From the NCBI GenBank assembly GCA_934293835.1, contig CAKQZO010000095.1, positions 1 through 6,364 on the forward strand: a DNA stretch of 6,364 nt, read 5' to 3'. A model generated the notes under the pieces. That model was not told the origin of the DNA. It saw only the letters and a list, made by a program, of their open reading frames with translations, and did no database searches. Source of the stretch: an uncultured Lacticaseibacillus sp. (lineage in GTDB: Bacteria > Bacillota > Bacilli > Lactobacillales > Lactobacillaceae). The position numbers and the translations under genes were made by a program. Of the stretch, positions 1 to 4,907 are shown one piece after another (within the stretch, counting starts at the first letter, position 1; every line of letters starts with the position of its first letter).

Positions 1-541
1 CGAACATTAAGGCGAGTTGCACCAAGAAGCTGACTGTCAAGATTGCGCCGTGGTGCCCTTCAAGCCGGTGAAACAGCCACACGATCAATGGAAAAAGTAG
101 ATATAGCTGTAAGGTGACGAGGATGTAGTACATATAAAATTGGTTGCCATGGATGATGGCGCTGGCGTAAGTAGAAGCAAAGTTATTTAGGGAAAAGCCT
201 GGGGCCCCGACGATTAAGGCAAAGACCATCAAGATGAAGTTCCATAGGAGGTAAGGCCAACCTGAACCGGCGAAGCGCTTCTTGAAGAAGGTCGGCCAGT
301 GGTCTTGGCGATAATAGTTGAGAGTTAACACCAATCCGGTCATGAACATGAAGCCCATCCGGGTGAAGTGAATCGTGAGGTGCGTTGATAATAAGAGCAT
401 GTGCGCCCAGCCAGTGCTGTTAGCCATCTGCTGGGCGAACACTGTGGTCGTGTGATTCAAAAGGACGCCGAAGATGAAAATGATCCGCATCGCGTCAACT
501 TCGTGGAGGTAGCGACGTGGTTGTTTTGTGATTGGCGACAC
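1..541 (-). CDS. Acyltransferase-3 family membrane protein (3' end outside window)
   Basis: I translated the minus strand from a GTG at 541-539 and found it open for 180 codons to the window edge. The product looks like an integral membrane O-acyltransferase of the Acyl_transf_3 (OafA/OatA-like) family, which moves acyl groups to cell-surface sugars or polymers. Family-like features are a first membrane helix after a YLHEVDAMR segment (residues 11-19) ending in LLNH (His30), a KKRF...WPYLLW segment (87-100) matching the usual 'R..ri.iPy..w' region, and a YMYYILVTLQLYLLFP helix (136-151). Family members usually have 330-400 or more residues, so about half is visible. The start is supported by GGAGG at 548-552, six bases upstream and overlapping the ssuB stop codon. 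The gene is therefore probably in the ssuCB transcript. Acceptor and acyl donor cannot be told from this part. The family call is fairly firm; the substrate is unknown. Confidence 0.8.
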   Translation of the reverse strand, partial: MSPITKQPRRYLHEVDAMRIIFIFGVLLNHTTTVFAQQMANSTGWAHMLLLSTHLTIHFTRMGFMFMTGLVLTLNYYRQDHWPTFFKKRFAGSGWPYLLWNFILMVFALIVGAPGFSLNNFASTYASAIIHGNQFYMYYILVTLQLYLLFPLIVWLFHRLEGHHGAILTVSFLVQLALMF

Positions 542-547
542 AAGGCA

Positions 548-552
548 CCTCC
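548..552 (-). promoter_or_regulatory. Ribosome binding site deciding the GTG start of the acyltransferase
   Basis: The minus strand reads GGAGG here, six bases before the GTG at 541-539, and its first base is the last base of the ssuB TAG stop. No ATG lies in frame until residue 18. A TTG at 543-541 is in a different frame. The position supports the GTG start and translational coupling with ssuB. Confidence 0.7.
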
Positions 553-1250
553 TAGACGGTTGTGGGATTCAAAATGACGTCGAGGACCTGTTCTGAGACC
601 GTGCCGATAGTCGCGGCGTCTCGGCCTTTGGCTCCGTCGGCTTCGTAGACGTTCGTGCCGTTTTTGACGACGATCACCCGATCCGCCATTCGCGCAGCTT
701 CCTCAACATCATGAGTGATGAGCAGGGTTGTGAGCTGTTGCTCCGCACAAATGGTCGCAATCGAGTCTTGCATCTTGCGCCGCGTCAAGGCATCTAGTGC
801 ACCGAGCGGCTCGTCTAACAACAAAAGTTGAGGATCGGCCATCAAGGCGCGCCCCAGGGCCAGCCGTTGTTTTTGACCACCAGATAAGGCGTTGGGATAG
901 CCGGTGGCGAAGTCTTCTAAGCCGACGGTTGTGAGCATCTCCCTGGCGCGCGCCTGTTGGTGGCTGGCTTTGCTGTTGAAGGATAGGTTTTGCAGGTTGT
1001 TCATCCAAGGGAGGAGCCGGTCGTTTTGAAACATCACGCGGGTGACCATGTTGTCATCAGCGTAATGGACGTGGCCGCTAGTGGGTTGCTCGAGTTGGGC
1101 GATCAGGCGTAGGATCGTGGACTTGCCGCCACCGGACATGCCGACCAAGGCGATGAATTCCCCAGGATAGATGCTGAAGTTAACGTCGTGTAAGGCGGTT
1201 TTATTGCCGTAGACTTTGCCGATTCGGTCGAGGGTGAGTAATGCGTTCAT
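552..1250 (-). CDS. ssuB: Aliphatic sulfonate ABC importer, ATP-binding protein SsuB
   Basis: This is the cytoplasmic ATPase of an ABC importer of the SsuB/TauB/NrtD group, 232 residues, full length for the family. Visible motifs are Walker A GMSGGGKST (37-45), Q-loop FQNDRLLPW with Gln75, signature LSGGQKQR (122-129), Walker B LLLLDEP (142-148) with catalytic Glu147, D-loop GALD (150-153) and switch His180 in ITHD. The SGGGKST P-loop and the RLLPW segment are close to E. coli SsuB as I remember it. The protein would power sulfonate uptake as a sulfur source with the permease encoded just upstream. The ATG (1250-1248) follows the ssuC TGA stop by one base and uses an AAAGGAGT ribosome site inside the end of ssuC, so the two are translationally coupled. 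The C-terminal region after residue 200 is weakly conserved. Substrate assignment rests on similarity only; taurine or a thiamine precursor remains possible. Confidence 0.87.
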   Translation of the reverse strand: MNALLTLDRIGKVYGNKTALHDVNFSIYPGEFIALVGMSGGGKSTILRLIAQLEQPTSGHVHYADDNMVTRVMFQNDRLLPWMNNLQNLSFNSKASHQQARAREMLTTVGLEDFATGYPNALSGGQKQRLALGRALMADPQLLLLDEPLGALDALTRRKMQDSIATICAEQQLTTLLITHDVEEAARMADRVIVVKNGTNVYEADGAKGRDAATIGTVSEQVLDVILNPTTV

Positions 1251-1251
1251 A

Positions 1252-2058
1252 TCAATGACTCCTTTCGCTTTGCCACTCTAGGCAGATGTCTTCTAAAAGC
1301 TTTGCGATCAAATCAGAGACTTTGCCGAGTAAGGCGTAGATGACGATGCATAAGAGGACGGTTTTCATGTTCATGAATTCTTGGGCATTGGTGGCCATAT
1401 AGCCGACGCCAGAAGTCGAGCTGATGGTTTCGGCCACGATCAAGGTCGTCCACATGACTCCGAGCGCGTAGCGGATGCCGACCAAGATCGTTGGTAATGC
1501 GCCGGGAAAGACGATTTTGGTGAGCATCTCACGCTTGGACAGGCCGTATGCTTGCCCCATCTCGATCAATTCTGGGTCGACGCGGGTGATGCCGTGGAAG
1601 GTATTGATGTAGATTGGAAACATCACGCCGACCGTGACCAGTGAAATCTTAGCCGATTCACCGATCCCGAATAAGATGATCACCACTGGAATGAGGGAGA
1701 GGTGGGGGATGTTACGCAGCATCTGAATCGTTGAGTCGAACAAGGCGCGGGCGGTTTTGGATAGGCCGTTGAGCATCCCGAAGAAGAAGCCAACCGCGCT
1801 TCCGAGTGCGAAGCCGACCAAAGCACGATACAGGCTGATACCAAGATTTTGGGGGAGCTCACCGCTTTGCCACAAGCTGATGCCGTCTTGTAAGACGGCC
1901 AGTGGAGTCGGCAGCAACTTGGTCGAGATCCAGCCCAGGCTGCCGGCGAGTTGCCACAGGCCGATCAAGGCGATTGGAATCAGCCAGGGAAGTAATTGTT
2001 TGAAATCATAGTGATGTGTGTGCCGTTGTTTTTGCGTGAGATCCGTCGCGTTGTCCAT
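1252..2058 (-). CDS. ssuC: Aliphatic sulfonate ABC importer, permease SsuC
   Basis: This is an integral membrane permease of the BPD-type importer family, 268 residues, normal length. Six likely membrane helices lie near residues 23-41, 78-99, 113-132, 136-156, 190-210 and 233-255. The EAA loop that docks on the ATPase is at about 166-189 (EMGQAYGLSKRE followed by FPGALP). Segments such as IQMLRNIPHLSLIPVVI, FPIYINTFHGI and TLIVAETIS correspond closely to E. coli SsuC from memory, which is why I prefer sulfonate over taurine or nitrate. The first 20 residues are polar and His/Gln-rich, a cytoplasmic N-terminal tail. The ATG at 2058-2056 has a GGAG ribosome site about nine bases upstream. It is the first gene of a probable ssuC-ssuB-acyltransferase operon, transcribed away from the sigma factor gene. 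No ssuA binding-protein gene is next to it in this window. Confidence 0.87.
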   Translation of the reverse strand: MDNATDLTQKQRHTHHYDFKQLLPWLIPIALIGLWQLAGSLGWISTKLLPTPLAVLQDGISLWQSGELPQNLGISLYRALVGFALGSAVGFFFGMLNGLSKTARALFDSTIQMLRNIPHLSLIPVVIILFGIGESAKISLVTVGVMFPIYINTFHGITRVDPELIEMGQAYGLSKREMLTKIVFPGALPTILVGIRYALGVMWTTLIVAETISSTSGVGYMATNAQEFMNMKTVLLCIVIYALLGKVSDLIAKLLEDICLEWQSERSH

Positions 2059-2113
2059 ATTGTCATCTCCGTTGAGTTAGTTGATGTTGCTTATCATAGG
2101 CAGGTAAACTTAA

Positions 2114-2199
2114 ACCCAACTTAAAACCACCAAAATTCACTTTGGTGGTTAGACCGCGCACAATATAATTTTTTCTTGTATATTTGGTAAAAGTTGGGT
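2114..2199. repeat. Outer 9-bp inverted repeat flanking the promoter region
   Basis: ACCCAACTT at 2114-2122 is the exact reverse complement of AAGTTGGGT at 2191-2199. The two arms lie 68 bases apart and bracket both the inner palindrome and the TATAAT-like element. The right arm abuts the TAGAAT hexamer of the candidate sigma promoter, and the left arm falls where the -35 of the ssuC promoter would be. That layout would fit paired binding sites for a regulator of both genes, but no protein is identified and a 9-bp match can arise by chance. Confidence 0.4.
2125..2150. repeat. Perfect 10-bp inverted repeat, candidate operator
   Basis: AACCACCAAA (2125-2134) and TTTGGTGGTT (2141-2150) are perfect reverse complements separated by ATTCAC. 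No T-run follows on the plus strand and only four T follow on the minus strand, and no gene ends here, so a terminator is unlikely. Its right arm overlaps the -35 position (TTGGTG, 2142-2147) of a TATAAT at 2164-2169. A repressor site is a reasonable reading; the regulator is unknown. Confidence 0.5.
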
Positions 2200-2204
2200 A
2201 GAAT
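2142..2204 (+). promoter_or_regulatory. Candidate promoter(s) for the sigma factor gene
   Basis: There are two overlapping possibilities. The first is TATAAT at 2164-2169, a perfect -10, with weak TTGGTG 16 bases upstream inside the inner inverted repeat. The second is TAGAAT at 2199-2204 with TTGTAT (2176-2181) exactly 17 bases upstream. Both would give short leaders before the start at 2248. The -10 elements are good and the -35 elements poor, which fits a regulated promoter but proves nothing. Confidence 0.45.
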
Positions 2205-2247
2205 GTGGTCCTGGTGGTGGCACTGACTTTAAGTTAGAGGGCCACGT

Positions 2248-2790
2248 ATGGAAGAAGACACCCTATACGGCTTGTTGGCTGATGCCGCAACGGATTCCGA
2301 CGCGTTCGCCAAGATTTTCGAACAGTATCGGCCACTCGTATATAAAGTAATTCGACACTACTATTTACGTGATTTTTCTGATGAAGATTGGTTGCAAGAG
2401 GCGCGGTTGGCGATGTTCAAAGCCGTCAAGCGCTACGATCGCCATAACGGAGCGACATTCGGGTCGTATTACGCGCTGGTCTTGCGCGCACACATGAATT
2501 CCTTGGTTCGTCGCCATCTCGCCAAGAAGCGTGCGGCATATTCACAGTCGGTCGTGATGGCAGATCCGATCGATCGCACTAAGGAGAGGCAGCTCGGCCA
2601 GCACGTTGAAGATGATCAACTGATGGGCATTGATCTGGAGCGCCTGTTGAAGCAGCTGACCCCACTCGAAGTACGGGTCCTGTTTGCCGCACTGAACGGC
2701 ACGATCCAGGACCAAGAACCCTCAGTGCAATATGCCCGTGAGCGAACCAAACGCAAACTTGAGCGCTACATTGCAGAGTTTTATCGCTAG
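2248..2790 (+). CDS. Sigma-70 family RNA polymerase sigma factor, ComX/SigX-like
   Basis: The product is a 180-residue soluble protein that should direct RNA polymerase to a dedicated promoter set. Residues 20-95 form a convincing region 2: FEQYRPLVYKVIRHYY (core-binding 2.1/2.2), DEDWLQEARLAMFKAVKRYD (45-64, regions 2.2-2.3) and an aromatic ATFGSYYALVLRAHMNSL stretch (69-86) for -10 melting, then a basic RRHLAKKR. A variable linker (96-127) leads to a region-4-like end: LTPLEVRVLFAALNG (137-151) matches 4.1, but the helix-turn-helix that follows is shortened to about 20 residues (SVQYARERTKRKLERY). Region 3 is absent. Length and layout resemble ComX/SigX-type alternative sigma factors linked to competence in related Firmicutes, but ECF-like or phage-type factors are also possible and the regulon is unknown. 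The ATG has AGAGGG (2236-2241) six bases upstream. It converges on dmkB across a shared terminator. Confidence 0.78.
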   Translation: MEEDTLYGLLADAATDSDAFAKIFEQYRPLVYKVIRHYYLRDFSDEDWLQEARLAMFKAVKRYDRHNGATFGSYYALVLRAHMNSLVRRHLAKKRAAYSQSVVMADPIDRTKERQLGQHVEDDQLMGIDLERLLKQLTPLEVRVLFAALNGTIQDQEPSVQYARERTKRKLERYIAEFYR

Positions 2791-2798
2791 CCCACATC

Positions 2799-2843
2799 AA
2801 AAAGGCCATCATCGCTAAATTCGCACAGCGATGATGGCCTTTT
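2799..2843. terminator. Bidirectional intrinsic terminator between sigma factor gene and dmkB
   Basis: A perfect 17-bp stem is formed by 2800-2816 and 2827-2843 with a 10-base loop. The core is GGCCATCATCGCT and its complement. Four T close the stem on the plus strand, and five T on the minus strand (2803-2799). It starts nine bases after the sigma stop codon and ends 12 bases before the dmkB stop, so it serves both converging transcripts. Confidence 0.93.
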
Positions 2844-2854
2844 GCGTATGATGA

Positions 2855-3835
2855 TCAGCTCTTGCGGTTAAGGAGCTGGGTGGTGAGCTGGATCAAGGTG
2901 GCTTTAGCGGGGTGCTCAGGCAGTGTTGCGAGTCCGTCTAAGGCGCGCTTGGTGTAGTCGGCGGCCATGGATTGAGCTTGAGCGACCCCCGCATAGCGGG
3001 CGATCAGGTCATCGATCCGCTCAAGATCCGGAGCGGCTAATGCGTGTTGTTTTTGCAGCAAGGGGATGAATGCTGCGCGGTGGTCGGTCATCGCGAGGAT
3101 TAACGGGGCAGAATAGACCCCTTGTTTAATGTCTTCGTGCACCGGTTTACCCATTGTGCGGGAGTCACTGGTGTAATCGAGGATATCATCGAGAAGTTGA
3201 AAGGCGATGCCGATGTTCATCCCGATTTGCTCAACGCGTTTGGCGAAACGCAGGGACTGACCGCTTTCGTAAGCGCCGATGAAACTGGCCAAGGCGAAGA
3301 GCTGTCCCGTCTTGCCGGAGACTTGGGTGAGATAATGGTCAATTTCGATCTGGTATTGATAACGGGTGTTCATTTGTTCGAGCTCCCCATTCAACAGGCG
3401 TTCCATGCTGCTGGCATCTTGTTGGACCGAACGCAGGTCGCTGGCATATTTGGCGATCAGCTTGAAGCAGACGACGAACAGATAATCACCGGCATAAACG
3501 GCGACATCTTGGCCAAAGCGAGCGCTGATCGTCGGCAACCCGCGGCGGACACTGCTCTGGTCGATGATATCGTCGTGAACGAGCGTTGCGTTGTGTAGGG
3601 CCTCGATCGCCGCGGCTAATGCGATCATCTTTTGACGGTCACTATTCGGCTTGAACTGCGAGAATAATAGGCAATACGCAGGGCGCAAGAGCTTGCCACC
3701 AGCATTGATCATTTCGATGAGTGCGTCGGCGACGGCCGAATTCTTCGGCTGAATCTGGGTGCTGATCAAGTCTAAGGTGGCGCTGAGTTCAGAAGCGAGT
3801 GTGGGATAATCTGCCCACATTGGATGGATCTTCAT
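2855..3835 (-). CDS. dmkB: Polyprenyl diphosphate synthase DmkB (demethylmenaquinone side chain)
   Basis: This is a 326-residue trans-prenyltransferase of the isoprenyl synthase fold. It condenses isopentenyl diphosphate with an allylic diphosphate to make a long prenyl chain, here probably for the quinone used by the neighbouring Ndh2. The first Asp-rich motif is DDIID (88-92) and the second DDILD (216-220). GGKLLRP (46-52) and KTG (175-177) are the diphosphate-contact regions. Ala83, five residues before the first Asp, is small, as in medium/long-chain synthases, where bulky residues limit shorter-chain enzymes. The usual GGKRxRP has Leu49 instead of the first Arg; Lys48 and Arg51, the IPP contacts known from the family, are kept. 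The ATG overlaps the eetB stop as ATGA (3832-3835), with AAAGGAGG upstream inside eetB. The gene ends next to the bidirectional terminator, so it is last in the operon. Automated annotation may call it heptaprenyl synthase component II (hepT) or ispB. Exact chain length is not readable. Confidence 0.9.
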   Translation of the reverse strand: MKIHPMWADYPTLASELSATLDLISTQIQPKNSAVADALIEMINAGGKLLRPAYCLLFSQFKPNSDRQKMIALAAAIEALHNATLVHDDIIDQSSVRRGLPTISARFGQDVAVYAGDYLFVVCFKLIAKYASDLRSVQQDASSMERLLNGELEQMNTRYQYQIEIDHYLTQVSGKTGQLFALASFIGAYESGQSLRFAKRVEQIGMNIGIAFQLLDDILDYTSDSRTMGKPVHEDIKQGVYSAPLILAMTDHRAAFIPLLQKQHALAAPDLERIDDLIARYAGVAQAQSMAADYTKRALDGLATLPEHPAKATLIQLTTQLLNRKS

Positions 3836-4383
3836 AACGTCCTCCTTTTACGGCGGTCAAAACGTAATCGACTGAGTGTGTCGATATGTTCAAAAAGAAA
3901 GTTGGCGGCGATCCCAACGGCGATCCCGGCGAGAATCCCCATGAAGCTGAGAATCGGCAGATATAACATGACGGTCCATGACTGTGCAATCAGGCTGGCA
4001 ACGACGAGCTGGCCGACGTTGTGGAGGATCCCGCCTGCCGCCGAGATGCCGATCATGCTGACGCGGCGTTCGCCGAGTTGCTTGATCGCCAGCATGCCCA
4101 ACCATGATAATAAGGCACCCGCACCGGAATACAGGAACGTTGACAGCGTGCCACCAAGCAAGGTGGTCAATAACAGGCGCAAGATCAATAACAAGAAGCT
4201 ATCCGATAACGACATCGTGAATAGGGAAACGATGGTGATCAAGTTGGCCAAGCCTAACTTTGCGCCAGGGGCAAAGGCGAATGGAAAGGGGATCATGCGC
4301 TCCAGTAAGCCGATGATTACGCCTTGAGCACATAGCAGCGCAATAAAGATGATCTGTTTTGTACGATCAGGACGATATGTCAT
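3832..4383 (-). CDS. eetB: EetB, Gx transporter family membrane protein of extracellular electron transfer
   Basis: This is a 183-residue integral membrane protein of the Gx transporter / 'Hpre_diP_synt_I' family, with about six helices near residues 10-28, 41-57, 62-80, 85-102, 112-134 and 139-160. Family hallmarks are APGAKLGLANL (38-48), Arg69 in a helix, SGAGAL (86-91) and the SAAGGILHNVGQL segment (114-126). The fold resembles ECF-transporter S components. In FLEET work on Listeria and lactobacilli the family member beside eetA is called EetB and is needed for electron export to extracellular acceptors, but its molecular action is not settled. The database label 'heptaprenyl diphosphate synthase component I' reflects its position beside dmkB; nothing here resembles a soluble HepS subunit. 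It overlaps both neighbours by ATGA (4380-4383 and 3832-3835), so three proteins are translated in a coupled series. The C-terminus is strongly basic (RRKRR) and presumably cytoplasmic. Confidence 0.88.
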   Translation of the reverse strand: MTYRPDRTKQIIFIALLCAQGVIIGLLERMIPFPFAFAPGAKLGLANLITIVSLFTMSLSDSFLLLILRLLLTTLLGGTLSTFLYSGAGALLSWLGMLAIKQLGERRVSMIGISAAGGILHNVGQLVVASLIAQSWTVMLYLPILSFMGILAGIAVGIAANFLFEHIDTLSRLRFDRRKRRTL

Positions 4384-4811
4384 TCGGATACCAACCCTCC
4401 TGTGTTATTACCGCTCGAGTGACCACTGGACTTGATCGAAACCAACAGTTTGTGCGGGAGGCAGACAATCGTCTGGCCAGGCTTGGCGATCTTGCCTTTA
4501 CGAACGCAGACCTGATCGGCACAGTTGGCTTCTTTGATTTCGATCTGCTGTCCAGTCGTGATGATCTCGTTATAGTCGTGGCCGTCACTGTAACGGAAGC
4601 GGGTCGTGCCATGGTGGCCGGTTAGGCGAATCCGGTAGACCTCTTTGCCGTCGTGGGTAACCACGGCCGTGTAGACGGTCTGTGGGGTAGCGGCGTTTTT
4701 GTGCGCCTCTGTCTGTGCGAAAACAACATAGGGAATGAACGATGCCGCCAACAACGCTAAGACGATGATGTAGTCGAAGGGGCGGATCATTTTGAGATAA
4801 CGCTTCATCAT
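4380..4811 (-). CDS. eetA: EetA, membrane-anchored NusG domain II protein of extracellular electron transfer
   Basis: This is a small protein with one N-terminal membrane helix (about 13-32) after a basic MKRYLKMIR head, then an extracytoplasmic NusG-domain-II-like beta domain (about 45-126). The typical end of this family is visible: IKEANCADQVC (92-102) followed by GKIAKPGQTIVCLPHKLLV (106-124), giving three cysteines (97, 102, 117). There is no CxxCH haem motif and no lipobox. VFA|QT at 30-34 could be cut by signal peptidase, but the helix may equally stay as an anchor. In Listeria and lactobacilli this family next to EetB is needed for electron transfer from the quinone pool outward; its cofactor, if any, is unknown. 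The tail after 127 is Ser/Gly/Asn-rich. Two ATGs open the gene. The second (4808-4806) sits five bases after GGAGG and is probably the real start; the first is only two bases away. It overlaps eetB by four bases and follows a terminator. Confidence 0.88.
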   Translation of the reverse strand: MMKRYLKMIRPFDYIIVLALLAASFIPYVVFAQTEAHKNAATPQTVYTAVVTHDGKEVYRIRLTGHHGTTRFRYSDGHDYNEIITTGQQIEIKEANCADQVCVRKGKIAKPGQTIVCLPHKLLVSIKSSGHSSGNNTGGLVSE

Positions 4812-4818
4812 GGCCTCC
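4806..4818 (-). promoter_or_regulatory. Ribosome binding site favouring the second eetA ATG
   Basis: GGAGG (4818-4814, minus strand) lies two bases before the first ATG (4811-4809) and five bases before the second (4808-4806). Normal spacing of 5-9 bases favours the second ATG, shortening EetA by one residue to 142. GAGGCC here is also an exact complement of GGCCTC at 4851-4846 upstream, inside the terminator region. Confidence 0.6.
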
Positions 4819-4833
4819 CTTCATCGTTGGCCT

Positions 4834-4867
4834 AAAAAAGGCTCTGAGGCCAGTTTACCCCAGAACC
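4834..4867 (-). terminator. Intrinsic terminator between ndh2 and eetA
   Basis: On the minus strand GGTTCTGGGG (4867-4858) pairs with CCTCAGAGCC (4849-4840) over 10 positions including two G-T pairs, with an 8-base loop, followed directly by six T (4839-4834). It lies about 40 bases after the ndh2 stop. Only about 15 bases separate the T-run from the eetA ribosome site, too few for a promoter, so it is probably a partial or regulated terminator within the locus. Confidence 0.8.
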
Positions 4868-4907
4868 TAAGGCCGGACAACGTGGTGCCGGCATGCATTG
4901 CGACTGG

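Larger units (their letters stand above)
2059..2247. other. Divergent intergenic regulatory region (ssuC / sigma factor)
   Basis: These 189 bases separate the ssuC start (leftward) from the sigma factor start (rightward), so both promoters should lie here. For ssuC, the minus strand offers a TATGAT -10-like hexamer (2098-2093), but no good -35 at normal spacing (TTGGGT at 15 or AGTTGG at 17 bases). The central part is AT-rich and carries two inverted repeats, listed separately. I see no riboswitch, T-box or small ORF with support. Confidence 0.6.

Noticed and set aside
2125..2150. Hairpin as an intrinsic terminator
   Set aside because: No T-run follows on the plus strand, only four T on the minus strand, and both flanking genes start rather than end here.
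2059..2247. Riboswitch or T-box leader for the ssu operon or sigma gene
   Set aside because: The region is short, lacks a T-box or known riboswitch core that I can recognise, and has no terminator before either start codon.
3122..3598. 158-codon open frame on the plus strand opposite dmkB
   Set aside because: It lies wholly inside dmkB, has no recognisable domain or ribosome site, and its open state follows from codon bias of the real gene.
3832..4383. EetB as a catalytic heptaprenyl diphosphate synthase subunit I
   Set aside because: It is a six-helix membrane protein with no Asp-rich motif and no similarity to soluble HepS; the label comes from gene neighbourhood.
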